64,000 nt of DNA from Schlesneria sp. DSM 10557 (lineage in GTDB: Bacteria > Planctomycetota > Planctomycetia > Planctomycetales > Planctomycetaceae): assembly GCF_041860085.1 (NCBI RefSeq), contig NZ_CP124747.1:1178001-1242000 (forward strand). Direction: 5' to 3'. The position numbers were made by a program, and so were the translations under genes. Every line of letters starts with the position of its first letter. The first letter of the stretch is position 1. Under the pieces are notes generated by a model. It saw only the letters and a list, made by a program, of their open reading frames with translations. It was not told the origin of the DNA and did not search any database. Positions 8,701 through 16,989 of this stretch are shown here, in pieces.

Positions 8701-9237
8701 GCGATTGACGGGAAGGGCCGTCTGACGAGGGTCCAGTTTCGGACAGGTGACATTCCTCATCTTGCAAGCGCGGCGGAACTCCAATTGGATCATCCTGTGG
8801 ACGTCATGCCACTTGTGCGAGGTGAGACACTGTACGTGGCTGATGCACAAGGCAGTCTCAAGCAACTCAGTACGCGTTCATTCGATGTCGACAGTCAGAT
8901 CAGTCTTCCGGCCCCGATCCGACAACTGTGGGAAGTGGGACAGTCAATTGTCGTGCGTGCAGGAGACCAGACTCTACGGTCACTTTCCCAGGGCAAGACA
9001 CTCACCGCAGAATGGACGTATCCACTGGAACATCTTGAGCCGGTCGGTCCTGCATTGCTCGTGGGCGACCAGCTGTGGCTTGGCTGTCGTAACGGGACCG
9101 TTCTCGTGCTTGATCCCCGGACCGGCACCGAACTGCGACGAGTCGATCTGCCCCAAGGCCTCTCGATTGGACTGCGTCAGATACAGGAGACGCTCTACGC
9201 CGTCGCTGCAGACGGAACACTTTACCGACTCAATTAG
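5758..9237 (+). CDS. FHA domain - transmembrane - TPR - PQQ-like beta-propeller protein
   Basis: 1159 residues. Residues about 34-104 form an FHA domain (MTIGRQ...ICISD...HCRV...NGVEVN). The linker (105-200) is Pro- and acid-rich. A single membrane helix spans about 206-230 (LVLALAGGGLALLLITGIFW). A TPR-like pair follows (about 237-285, with YSQAIASFERFIEKHP), then helical repeats to about 430. From about 460 to the end, repeated strands such as YAVDPATGELVWRRV, a typical PQQ-like/WD-type motif, form one or two eight-bladed propellers. Topology predicts a cytoplasmic FHA and a periplasmic TPR-propeller. It sits 33 bp after the second ExbD gene and so likely belongs to the same operon. TPR and propeller parts recall CpoB and TolB of the Tol-Pal system. 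Starts at 5779 or 5791 are possible. Confidence 0.85.
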   Translation: MPTPISLMNVKMASLKLQRNDGSTESFELSRSQPMTIGRQPFNDICISDADIAAMHCRVSWNKTGFEVTAATGNGVEVNSKKVAHLTLKSGDVIQLGESRIVYDDPHSAQVPAPELPPLPPPPPATSRKRDRKPQREEQPEDLSLFEGPVITESQAMIDSLFGDEDENEDDFLDVPREKSKKQAKSAGTLFDRPPVRPGEQEVLKSPLVLALAGGGLALLLITGIFWFLMAREQTNRMYDRAVAEMNDGQYSQAIASFERFIEKHPRHALRRQAERGLAKSQIQKEISGAVPSWEKGLARLNEMIRAHRNDSDFSTLHSTLFQYAEQIALGSAKTAETSHNPDLLVLSKDAQDLLERYSDPAAPPTGTVARIVEQRGRAKNAIEKQRTFDTAMAAIDAAIADKKPMVALSERERLVRSFPDFKNVKRVKDAQQKALDLEKSLIATDETERAAETTDEPRWSPEPVLAVSHSRSRMDDQTTGRIVFVTAKDSCYAVDPATGELVWRRVVGFQTPFFPIVSQGSQSLVVLFDTRSNTLQACQVATGQLAWKQPLNAPMIGKPLIHEGQLYCSLRGNKLVRIEVETGRLSATVSFSQNLATPPVLSRDGNHLLVPGEIAMIYSLSVHTTSSKPALSATATTFTDHSGGSVTAPPLMMGDLLLVCENDRAESTRLRLWNASQPGDSLVELNSTRINGQVRDTPVLRGNQLVVPSSGEQFAAFAVSDEPGHQGIVSVGEYRADTSAKSNQLASPLFVALGPDNQFWSAGSAFRRFEITGNAIRMDSNFAAPGIASQPLQAIGEQFFVARKSRYSEAVTFSAFERERLTSPWRCILGDGPLTMVSTRDGGLISVGESGTVYNIGKTRLAQGGIELKSGTDLNLPANISHPLRATVLHDQRIAIVAAGETVQMHVLNASGQLVESHKLDEIPQTDPVQLNDGIVVPLPSRLKLLSGNRKAAQDLILPVGESDEHRWTHLVRISDTELIAIDGKGRLTRVQFRTGDIPHLASAAELQLDHPVDVMPLVRGETLYVADAQGSLKQLSTRSFDVDSQISLPAPIRQLWEVGQSIVVRAGDQTLRSLSQGKTLTAEWTYPLEHLEPVGPALLVGDQLWLGCRNGTVLVLDPRTGTELRRVDLPQGLSIGLRQIQETLYAVAADGTLYRLN

Positions 9238-9282
9238 CACGAGCTCACGGTTACTCGCTCACAGTCACCGGCCGCCAGTTCT

Positions 9283-10734
9283 TCATGCGAGCAGTTTGTC
9301 GACGACCTGGCCATGCACGTCAGTCAGTCGATAATTCCGCCCTTGGAACTTGTATGTCAGGTTGAGGTGATTGATCCCTAACAGATGCAGCATTGTTGCA
9401 TGCAGGTCGTGTACGTGGATCTTGTCTTCGGTGACGTAATATCCAATCTCGTCAGTGGCTCCGATCGTCTGACCGGTCTTAATACCGCCCCCCGCGAGCC
9501 ACATGGTAAAAGCTTCCACATGGTGGTCACGCCCCTTCAGATCCCGTGGTTCTCCCTGGGGCGTTCGACCGAACTCTCCTCCCCATATCACGATTGTTTC
9601 ATCAAGCAAACCACGCCGCTTCAGGTCATAGACGAGGGCTGCGGATGCTTGATCAACTTCCTTGCATCGCTCATCGAGCGACGTTCCGAGTTCCGTTCCC
9701 ACGTTACCGTGGTGATCCCAGTCAGTATGGTAAAGCTGGACGAACCGAACGCCGCGCTCGACCAGGCGCCGTGCCAGCAAACAGTTATTGGCGAAGGAGT
9801 GTTTCCCCGGTTCCGCCCCATACCGCTCCAGGGTCTCTTTCGTCTCTCCGGAAAGATCCATCAAATCAGGGGCACTGGTTTGCATGCGATACGCCATCTC
9901 ATACGAGGCAATGCGTGTGGCGATTTCCGAATCCTGCGTAAACTCGTGGCGAATTCCGTTGAGATCGTTCACCGCACTAATGAAATCGCGCTGCTGAACG
10001 GAACTCATTCCAGGCGGGTTTCCCAGATTCAAGATCGGCTCTTTCCCGGAGCGCAGGGGAACGCCCTGGTACTTGGTGGGAAGAAATCCGCTGGACCACA
10101 GGGGAGCCCCGCCGCGAGGTCCGCGAGGTCCCGACTGTAACACCATGAAGCCCGGAAGATTTTGCGATTCGCTTCCGATTCCGTAGGTCACCCACGCACC
10201 CATGCTGGGTCGGCCCATGAACTGGGGCGATCCCGTGTTCATGAAGAGCTTTGCGGGGCCATGATTAAAGACGTCCGTCGACATTGAGCGGACGATGCAA
10301 ATATCGTCTGAGACGGTCGCGAGATGGGGAAGGCAATCACTGATGACGGCCCCTGACTCTCCATATCGACCGAATTTGCGGTCGGTCCCCAAAAGTGCCG
10401 CGTCTGGCTTGATGAAGGCAAATCGCTTCCCTTTGACGTATGACTCGGGAATGACCTGCCCATTGAGCTCTTGCAATTTGGGCTTGGGATCAAACAGTTC
10501 TAGCTGACTGGGACCACCTGCCATAAACAGGAAAATGACGGACTTTGCTTTTGCCGGGTGATGTCGATCGCGACCGCCATATCCCGTTGGTTGCGGCTCT
10601 GCAGAGGCTGCGCGACCAGAGCCCATCAAACCACTCAGTGCCATCCCCCCCAGTCCCACCCGACAGTCTCGAAAGAAGTGACGGCGAGTCGATTCTCGCA
10701 GCAGCAGTTCTTCGAAGTGCATTGCGTCCGCCAT
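9283..10734 (-). CDS. DUF1501 domain protein (orphan copy)
   Basis: 483 residues; ATG at 10734 with GAGGAG about 9 nt upstream. The N terminus has a Tat-like signal (STRRHFF followed by a Gly/Ala/Leu-rich stretch and an AASA-like cleavage region). The body has the alkaline-phosphatase-like DUF1501 motifs: IFLFMAGGPSQLELFDPKP (about 66-84), the HTDWDHHG metal-site segment, IWGGEFGRTP and GRDHHVEAF, and the closing HDLHATMLHLLGI. DUF1501 proteins are secreted, metal-dependent hydrolase-like proteins that usually follow a PSCyt/PSD1 gene. Here no PSD1 gene lies beside it on the same strand, so it is an orphan in this locus. Substrate is unknown; a role in sulfated or complex polysaccharide use is commonly proposed for the family. 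Confidence 0.9.
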   Translation of the reverse strand: MADAMHFEELLLRESTRRHFFRDCRVGLGGMALSGLMGSGRAASAEPQPTGYGGRDRHHPAKAKSVIFLFMAGGPSQLELFDPKPKLQELNGQVIPESYVKGKRFAFIKPDAALLGTDRKFGRYGESGAVISDCLPHLATVSDDICIVRSMSTDVFNHGPAKLFMNTGSPQFMGRPSMGAWVTYGIGSESQNLPGFMVLQSGPRGPRGGAPLWSSGFLPTKYQGVPLRSGKEPILNLGNPPGMSSVQQRDFISAVNDLNGIRHEFTQDSEIATRIASYEMAYRMQTSAPDLMDLSGETKETLERYGAEPGKHSFANNCLLARRLVERGVRFVQLYHTDWDHHGNVGTELGTSLDERCKEVDQASAALVYDLKRRGLLDETIVIWGGEFGRTPQGEPRDLKGRDHHVEAFTMWLAGGGIKTGQTIGATDEIGYYVTEDKIHVHDLHATMLHLLGINHLNLTYKFQGRNYRLTDVHGQVVDKLLA

Positions 10735-10754
10735 CTGGATTTCTCCTCAACTCG

Positions 10755-10783
10755 TCATGCGGGATCACGGGAAATGTTATAAT
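10755..10783 (+). promoter_or_regulatory. Candidate promoter of the pterin dehydratase gene
   Basis: A perfect TATAAT hexamer lies at 10778-10783, 45 bp before the ATG at 10828. The position 17 bp upstream (TCATGC) is a poor match to a -35 box, so the call rests on the -10 alone. Confidence 0.35.
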
Positions 10784-10827
10784 ACGATATTAAGCCCACA
10801 ATTCACGACACTTCTGGAAGAAAAATC

Positions 10828-11190
10828 ATGACGACTCAAAGTGCAGAACAACTCCGAGCAAAACGCTGCCTGCCGTGCGAAGGAGGCGTTCCCAAGCTGA
10901 CAAACGATGAAGCGCAAGCACAACTCACCCGGCTCTCCGGTTGGTCGCTCACGGCCGACAGCAAACGAATTCGCAAGGATTGGACCGTGAAGAACTTTAT
11001 GGCGGGCATGCGATTCTTCAACAAAGTTGCAGAGATCGCAGAAGCAGAAGGGCATCACCCCGATCTGCATATTGCCGGTTATCGGAATGTGACAATCGAG
11101 ATCTGGACTCACGCCATCGACGGCCTGTCCGAGAACGATTTTATTCTGGCAGCAAAGATTGACGAGTTGCCTGTGGAGCTTAAGTCCTGA
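10828..11190 (+). CDS. 4a-hydroxytetrahydrobiopterin dehydratase (pterin-4a-carbinolamine dehydratase)
   Basis: 120 residues; ATG preceded by a GGAAGAAAA stretch. The family core is clear: AEAEGHHPDLHI with the catalytic His pair, then YRNVTIEIWTHAIDGLS and the final helix ENDFILAAKID. The enzyme dehydrates 4a-hydroxytetrahydrobiopterin to quinonoid dihydrobiopterin, recycling cofactor for aromatic amino acid hydroxylases; in bacteria without such enzymes it can act in other pterin, including molybdopterin, metabolism. The N-terminal 25 residues contain two Cys (RCLPCEGG), common in planctomycete and proteobacterial copies. No phenylalanine hydroxylase is adjacent. It stands as a single gene divergent from DUF1501. 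Confidence 0.93.
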   Translation: MTTQSAEQLRAKRCLPCEGGVPKLTNDEAQAQLTRLSGWSLTADSKRIRKDWTVKNFMAGMRFFNKVAEIAEAEGHHPDLHIAGYRNVTIEIWTHAIDGLSENDFILAAKIDELPVELKS

Positions 11191-11326
11191 CGACTCACAC
11201 TGCTGGTGATGCCGGAACCGGATCTCACAAGGAATAAATCAATGAGAAATCCAGTGCGGCCAAACCGGTGATACGAGAGATCGGGTCACTGTAGCTGTGT
11301 CCGTCAGTTCTGTGAAAGCATCTTCA

Positions 11327-12238
11327 TCACTTGCGATGAGGATAATTGGAGGGGGACCAGCCCATAACCCGTTTGAAGATGGAGGAAAAGACGAAGGGGT
11401 TCTTGTAGCCAACGCGAGTGGCGATGGATTCGACCGTAGAACTTCGTTCTGACAGTAACTCCGCCGCTTTCCTCATACGCAACCAGATCAGTTGTTGCCG
11501 CGGAGTGCGACCGAGCTCCCGGAGGCATAGACGCTGGAGTTGCTTCTCGCTGAGATGCACGATTTCTGCCATCTGTTTGACGGTCCACGATTGGTCCAGT
11601 GATGCTGCGACCTGTTCCCAGAGTTGCCAGATTCGGGCGTCCAGTCGCGTTGGTACTGCAAACCGCAGGACGTAGTGATTCACCAGATCGATCCATCGTC
11701 CGACGACGGTCTGGTCCGAGGGTGGGGTGTTGCTAGCCGATAAGATGACGCTCTGCCGCGACAGGCACTCGTGATAGAGTCCTAGAATCGCCAGACGCAA
11801 CCCTTCCGGATCGAATTCGGTCAAGACGGGTGAATGTGCCGAGATCAATGGCTGTTGACCGGCACGTTCCTGATAACGAACCCAGCAAAAGTCCCACACT
11901 CGGCCTGGTGTCGTGTGAAACGCCTGAAGCGTGCCAGGTGGCAGCAGTACTGCCTGCCCCGGCCCGCAATCCGTCCAACGACCGTCGACGAGAACTCGAC
12001 CTTCCCCGCCAAAACAGGCAAGGAAATAACTTCCGGACAACCGTGTCCTCACGATTTGAAACGGAGAAGCCATTTTGGCCACGGCTAAATGTCGGATTCG
12101 ATATCGCTGCAGCTCAGGACATATGGGCGATTCTGACAGCCATTCCCGAGAATCGTCGGTATCTGCCCGAACGACGTAAACCAAGGCACCCGCAGGCCGA
12201 ATGTCGGTTTCCGATAGCTTTTGGTCGGATCGACTCAT
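11327..12238 (-). CDS. AraC family transcriptional regulator
   Basis: 303 residues from the ATG at 12238; a TTG at 12301 would add 21 residues without support. The N-terminal half is a cupin-like sensor domain (around FGGEGRVLVDGRWTDCGPGQ followed by LLPPGTLQAFH), as in AraC-type sugar sensors. The C-terminal 100 residues hold two helix-turn-helix motifs: KQMAEIVHLSEKQLQRLCLR and IATRVGYKNPFVFSSIFKRV, closing with GWSPSNY, the classic AraC signature. It is transcribed divergently from the PSD1/DUF1501 pair that starts at 12322, with only 83 bp between, so it most likely controls that pair in response to a small ligand, perhaps a sugar. The ligand is not evident. Confidence 0.9.
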   Translation of the reverse strand: MSRSDQKLSETDIRPAGALVYVVRADTDDSREWLSESPICPELQRYRIRHLAVAKMASPFQIVRTRLSGSYFLACFGGEGRVLVDGRWTDCGPGQAVLLPPGTLQAFHTTPGRVWDFCWVRYQERAGQQPLISAHSPVLTEFDPEGLRLAILGLYHECLSRQSVILSASNTPPSDQTVVGRWIDLVNHYVLRFAVPTRLDARIWQLWEQVAASLDQSWTVKQMAEIVHLSEKQLQRLCLRELGRTPRQQLIWLRMRKAAELLSERSSTVESIATRVGYKNPFVFSSIFKRVMGWSPSNYPHRK

Positions 12239-12321
12239 GGCGATTTGACTTGAAAACGGTATGATAGAGCGTCGACCAATGTCGATGCGATTCGAGCGCA
12301 AATGAGACAGAAAGCGGAAGG

Positions 12322-15309
12322 ATGAACGTGGTTTGCAAACGACAATTACAGTGGCTGATGGCTGTCATCCTGATCAGCAGCATCTTTGTTGCTCCCTCTG
12401 GACTATTCGCGCAATCGCCTGACCGAATCGATTTCGGACGCCAGATTCAGCCGATTCTGGCAAAACGGTGCTTCGCTTGCCATGGACCGGATACTGCCGA
12501 GGCGGACCTGAGACTAAACGACAAACACGCGGTCTTCAAAAAGTTGCCTTCTGGAGCTCAGCCGATCGTCGCTGGACAGCCGGACGAGAGTGAAATTCTT
12601 CGGAGAATCACTGCCACGGATGATTCGCTCCGCATGCCCCCCGAAGGTCCACCGCTGACTGTCGAACAGATTGAACTGCTGACCGCCTGGATCGCCCAAG
12701 GTGCTGACTGGAAAGAGCACTGGGCCTTTCTTCCCCTGCAGTCGACGCCCCCTCCCGAAGTGAAAAACTCGGAATGGGTCAAGAACCCGATTGATGCGTT
12801 CATACTCCATAAACTCGAGCAGGCAGGACTGAAGCCCGCTCCGGAAGCCGAAAAATTCGCGATGATCCGTCGTTTGACATACGACTTGACCGGGCTTCCT
12901 CCAACGGGAGAAGAAATTCAGTCATTCATTTCAGACAAGTCCGCGAACGCCTACGAAAAGCTCGTCGATCGACTGCTCGCATCAGAGCGTTATGGCGAGC
13001 ACTGGGCCAGGCACTGGCTGGATGTCGTCCGCTATGCCGACACCAACAGCTTCGAGCGAGACGGGCCCAAGCCCAATGCCTGGCGTTATCGCGACTACGT
13101 CATTCGCGCATTCAATAGCGATAAACCATACGACCAGTTCGTACGTGAACAACTGGCGGGAGACGAGTTGCCCGACGCAGGATCCGATGGCTTGATCGCT
13201 ACGGGTTTCTACCGGCTCGGCCAATGGGACGACGAACCGGCCGATCGACTTCTGGCAGTCTTCGATGGATTCGATGACATCATCACCACGACCGCGCAAG
13301 GCTTCCTTGGCTTGACGGTGAACTGCGCTCGCTGTCACGACCACAAGATCGACCCGATTCCGCAGCAGGACTATTACAGCTTCCTCTCGTTCTTCCAGGG
13401 GATCACGCCCAACGGCTATCCCAATCCCAATGTCGAGCGGCCAATCTTCCGCGACGAGGCCGCAAAGCAGGATTATCTGGCAGCGGTGAAAGAGCACCAG
13501 GCTCAACTCGACCAGATCCAGGCGTCAATCACAAAGATCGAACAAGAGTTTCGGGGGAAGCTGAATTCACAGACGACTGGCCAGCAATCACCCGATCTCG
13601 ACGATCTGGAGTACCGCTTTTACCGTGACACGTGGGACAAATTGCCCGACTTTGATTTGCTGAAACCTGAAACGACTGGCAAGCTGGAGCAGGGCTTCTT
13701 CGACATTACGCCAGCGTCACGTGAATTCTCGTTCGGATTCGTGTTTAAAGGGATTTTGAAGGTCCCCGCAGACGGCGAGTATACTTTTACTCTGGATTCC
13801 GACGACGGTTCACGCCTTTCGATCCAGGGGCAGGAAGTTCTGCTGCATGATGGGATCCACGGTACAGGAAATCCCCAGAAGCGAACGATCGAACTCAAGA
13901 AAGGACGTACTCCGGTTCGCCTGGACTATTTCCAGGGACCGACCGGCGCCAAAGAGCTGATTGTAAAGTGGTCAGGTCCTGGTTTTACAAACCGTTACCT
14001 GTCGGCGATCAGCAATGATGCTTCACTCGGGGAATCGGCTCCGACGAAGCAGCGAGACTTCAAGAGCTTGATCACGAGTCAGGGACCGACCCTCCTGGGT
14101 GAAAAACGCTACCTGGAATACACGGAACTCTTGAAGCAGTTGGAACAGAAGAAGAATCAAAAGGTCAACGTGGACATGGCGCTTTGTGTGACCGAAGTCG
14201 GTCCCACGCCACCTGAGACGATGCTGCTGAAGCGAGGAAACCCGCAGTCTCCCGGGGACAAAGTGGTTCCGGCCTATCTTTCCGCCCTTGGTGGCGGCGA
14301 TGCTCGGATCCCCGAGCCTCCTGCCGGTGCGACGAGTTCCGGACGAAGACTCGCTCTGGCGAACTGGATCACTGCACCGGACAACCGTCTCGCAGCCCGC
14401 GTGATGGTCAATCGGATCTGGCAGCATCTGTTCGGACGCGGCATCGTCCGCTCACCGAACAATTTTGGATTGCTCGGCGATCCCCCGACTCACCCCGAAT
14501 TGCTCGACTGGCTCGCGATCGAATTCACGCGCGGTGCCGATGCCGATGGAGCAGGGGCCACTCGCAAGATTCCCGGCGCACCCTGGTCGATCAAGCGATT
14601 GCAGAAGTTGATCGTCCTGTCGAACACTTATCGCATGTCGTCACGAGCACCACATCGCTCTGCAGAGACGTCGTCTCAGGAGAGTGCAACCAACGGCCCC
14701 AATCCGCTGGAGGTCGACCCACTGAACAATCTCTTCTGGCGGCACGATATGCGGCGCCTGGGTGCAGAAGAAATCCGCGATACGATCCTCGCCGTGAGCG
14801 GGAAACTCAATCTCAAGATGTACGGACCGGGAGTTTTTCCCAAAATCAGCGACGAAGTCAAAGCGGGACAGTCCGTCCCGGGAGCAGGGTGGAACGAGTC
14901 ATCTGAGGAAGACCAATCCCGCAGAAGCGTCTACGTCCAGGTGAAACGCTCACTGATTCTCCCCATCCTCTCTGACTTCGATGTAGCCGATACGGACAAC
15001 AGTTGCGCAGCGCGATTCACCACCACCCAGCCGACGCAGGCACTCGGGATGCTTAATGGGGAATTCCTGAATCAACAGGCGGTCGTGTTTGCGGCACGAT
15101 TGAAGGATGAGAAAGGGACCGAACTGAAGCAACAGGTGATCCAGGCCTATCGCATCGCGCTCAATCGAGAGCCCGACCCGGTCATGGTTGACCGCGGTAT
15201 CCAACTGATCCATGACCTTAAGACCAAACACGGATTGTCTGCGGACAAGGCACTGGAACAGTTTTGTCTGATGACACTGAATCTGAACGAGTCGATCTAC
15301 CTCGACTGA
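12322..15309 (+). CDS. PSCyt1-PSCyt2-PSD1 protein with inserted PA14 domain (DUF1549/DUF1553)
   Basis: 995 residues with an N-terminal signal peptide (about 1-30). Planctomycete cytochrome domain: CFACH at 50-54 in a haem-binding CxxCH motif. DUF1549 spans about 150-360, with the second CxxCH, CARCH, at 335-339. Residues about 433-560 form a PA14-like sandwich: YTFTLDSDDGSRLSIQGQEV with the Asp-Asp pair, then PVRLDYFQG and LIVKWSGPG. PA14 domains commonly bind carbohydrate. DUF1553 (PSD1) covers about 670-960, beginning after GRRLALANWI. The protein is exported and probably a multi-haem oxidoreductase or binding protein acting with the DUF1501 protein encoded 105 bp downstream. The divergent AraC gene suggests inducible control. 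Substrate unknown. Confidence 0.92.
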   Translation: MNVVCKRQLQWLMAVILISSIFVAPSGLFAQSPDRIDFGRQIQPILAKRCFACHGPDTAEADLRLNDKHAVFKKLPSGAQPIVAGQPDESEILRRITATDDSLRMPPEGPPLTVEQIELLTAWIAQGADWKEHWAFLPLQSTPPPEVKNSEWVKNPIDAFILHKLEQAGLKPAPEAEKFAMIRRLTYDLTGLPPTGEEIQSFISDKSANAYEKLVDRLLASERYGEHWARHWLDVVRYADTNSFERDGPKPNAWRYRDYVIRAFNSDKPYDQFVREQLAGDELPDAGSDGLIATGFYRLGQWDDEPADRLLAVFDGFDDIITTTAQGFLGLTVNCARCHDHKIDPIPQQDYYSFLSFFQGITPNGYPNPNVERPIFRDEAAKQDYLAAVKEHQAQLDQIQASITKIEQEFRGKLNSQTTGQQSPDLDDLEYRFYRDTWDKLPDFDLLKPETTGKLEQGFFDITPASREFSFGFVFKGILKVPADGEYTFTLDSDDGSRLSIQGQEVLLHDGIHGTGNPQKRTIELKKGRTPVRLDYFQGPTGAKELIVKWSGPGFTNRYLSAISNDASLGESAPTKQRDFKSLITSQGPTLLGEKRYLEYTELLKQLEQKKNQKVNVDMALCVTEVGPTPPETMLLKRGNPQSPGDKVVPAYLSALGGGDARIPEPPAGATSSGRRLALANWITAPDNRLAARVMVNRIWQHLFGRGIVRSPNNFGLLGDPPTHPELLDWLAIEFTRGADADGAGATRKIPGAPWSIKRLQKLIVLSNTYRMSSRAPHRSAETSSQESATNGPNPLEVDPLNNLFWRHDMRRLGAEEIRDTILAVSGKLNLKMYGPGVFPKISDEVKAGQSVPGAGWNESSEEDQSRRSVYVQVKRSLILPILSDFDVADTDNSCAARFTTTQPTQALGMLNGEFLNQQAVVFAARLKDEKGTELKQQVIQAYRIALNREPDPVMVDRGIQLIHDLKTKHGLSADKALEQFCLMTLNLNESIYLD

Positions 15310-15413
15310 TGTTGAAATCCATGTTGGCGAGTCGCTGACCTGGCTTCATGAGCTTCAGTCAGATTCGTCCGCCTCAAACCGGCATACAGCTCTAGATGAT
15401 CAGGAAGAAAACG

Positions 15414-16868
15414 ATGTCCAACTCTAACTTCTGTGGACGAACGCGGCGCGAGTTTCTCTGGCAGTCCGGTGCAGGTTTCGCTGGAACCGCCCTCTCTGGG
15501 ATGCTTCAGCGTGATCGCTTCGGACGGTCTCAGGTGCATGCGGCTGGCATCACCGGGCACCAGAATCCGTTAGCGCCTAAGGATCCGCACTTCGCCCCCA
15601 AAGCCAAGAATGTGATCTTTCTTTTCATGTATGGTGGTCCGAGCCACATTGACACGTTTGATTACAAACCGGCCATGAAGGGCCGCGACAACCAGACCAT
15701 TGAAGTGAAAACTTTCGGACGCGGTGGTCACAAAAATCAGGGCCGCATCGTCGAACCTCGCTGGGATTTCCACCAGTACGGCCAGTGCGGCAAATGGGTC
15801 AGTGATCTGTTCCCTCATCTGGCCACCTGCGTCGACGACATCGCGTTTCTGCACTCCATGACTGCTGACTCGCCCATCCACGGTTCCGCCATGCTCATGA
15901 TGAACTCAGGAAAGATTACCTCCGGTAGTCCGTGCCTGGGCTCCTGGGTCAACTACGGGCTGGGAAGCGTCAATGAGAACCTGCCGGGATTCGTCGTTAT
16001 GCTCGATCCGTCCGGGGGTCCAATCAGCGGAGCAAAGAACTGGTCGAGCGGATATATGCCCGCGACCTATCAGGGAACAATTCTTCGCTCAAAGGGGTCA
16101 CCCATCATCGACCTCAACACCCCCGCAGGCACAACACGGGCCATGCAGCGGGAACTGCTGGACGCGCTCAAAGATCTCAACACGGAACACGCGGCGACGC
16201 GGTCAGACAATTCCGAATTGGCCGCGCGCATCAACAGCTATGAGTTGGCCTTTAAGATGCAACAGTACGCGCCGGAGGCAGTCGACTTCTCACAGGAGAC
16301 CGAAGAAACGCAGCGAATGTATGGAATCGACAAGCCGCGAACGCAGGATTTCGGCCGACGTTGCCTGCTCGCTCGTCGACTGGTTGAGCGGGGTGTCAGG
16401 TTCATCCAGTTGTATTCCGGCGGTAGCCATAACGACGCGAATTGGGATGCCCACAGTGATATGGAAAAGAACCACAATTTCCACGCGGGCAATACAGATC
16501 AGCCCATCGCAGCGCTGCTTAAAGACCTGAAGCAGCGTGGAATGTTGAAGGACACCCTGGTGATCTGGGGTGGAGAGTTCGGTCGGCAACCAACAGCAGA
16601 ATACGCGATGGGAACAGGGCGCGACCACAACGCGTATGGATTCACGATGTGGATGGCCGGGGGAGGTGTCAAAGGAGGAGTCAGCGTCGGCACAACCGAT
16701 GAACTTGGCTCGGCTGCGGTGGAATCTCCGATGCACGTGAAGCGGCTTCACGCCACCGTGCTGCATCAGATGGGTCTCGATCCTAACGGCCTGTCCTACT
16801 ACTTCGGTGGACTCGACCAGAAGCTCGTTGGTGTGGAGCATGTCGAACCGATCAAGGAAATTATCTGA
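15414..16868 (+). CDS. DUF1501 domain protein paired with PSD1 gene
   Basis: 484 residues from ATG 15414, chosen because AGGAAG lies 6 nt upstream; the ATG at 15396 has no such site. The N terminus is a twin-arginine signal, RTRREFLWQSGAGFAGTALS. DUF1501 motifs follow: IFLFMYGGPSHIDTFDYKP, NWDAHSD metal-site region, IWGGEFGRQP, GRDHNAYGF and the terminal MHVKRLHATVLHQMGLD. Compared with the other copies in the window, the WDHH site reads WDAH, and a Lys-Asn-His-Asn-Phe-His insertion follows. It forms a two-gene unit with the upstream PSD1 gene. Tat export implies a folded, probably metal-loaded periplasmic enzyme of the alkaline phosphatase/sulfatase superfamily. Confidence 0.92.
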   Translation: MSNSNFCGRTRREFLWQSGAGFAGTALSGMLQRDRFGRSQVHAAGITGHQNPLAPKDPHFAPKAKNVIFLFMYGGPSHIDTFDYKPAMKGRDNQTIEVKTFGRGGHKNQGRIVEPRWDFHQYGQCGKWVSDLFPHLATCVDDIAFLHSMTADSPIHGSAMLMMNSGKITSGSPCLGSWVNYGLGSVNENLPGFVVMLDPSGGPISGAKNWSSGYMPATYQGTILRSKGSPIIDLNTPAGTTRAMQRELLDALKDLNTEHAATRSDNSELAARINSYELAFKMQQYAPEAVDFSQETEETQRMYGIDKPRTQDFGRRCLLARRLVERGVRFIQLYSGGSHNDANWDAHSDMEKNHNFHAGNTDQPIAALLKDLKQRGMLKDTLVIWGGEFGRQPTAEYAMGTGRDHNAYGFTMWMAGGGVKGGVSVGTTDELGSAAVESPMHVKRLHATVLHQMGLDPNGLSYYFGGLDQKLVGVEHVEPIKEII

Positions 16869-16906
16869 TCCGTCGAGATGCGAAGACGTCCTGGACCATC
16901 TAACAG

Positions 16907-16952
16907 GAAAGGGCAGGGCAAAGGCGATATGAGCCTCTGATTCTGCCCTTTC
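16907..16952. terminator. Bidirectional hairpin terminator between convergent genes
   Basis: Perfect 10-nt arms GAAAGGGCAG (16907-16916) and CTGCCCTTTC (16943-16952), with an inner AGGC/GCCT pairing. It lies between the stop of DUF1501 (16868) and the stop of the FHA gene (16990) on the other strand. Each strand ends the stem with a short T/C stretch. Confidence 0.65.
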
Positions 16953-16989
16953 TGATGGCGCCTCACTTGCGCCGGTTGGCAAGTCGAGC

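Noticed and set aside
10828-11190. Link of the pterin dehydratase to moeA or an aromatic hydroxylase
   Set aside because: moeA is 13 kb away on the other strand and no hydroxylase is present, so no functional pairing can be argued.
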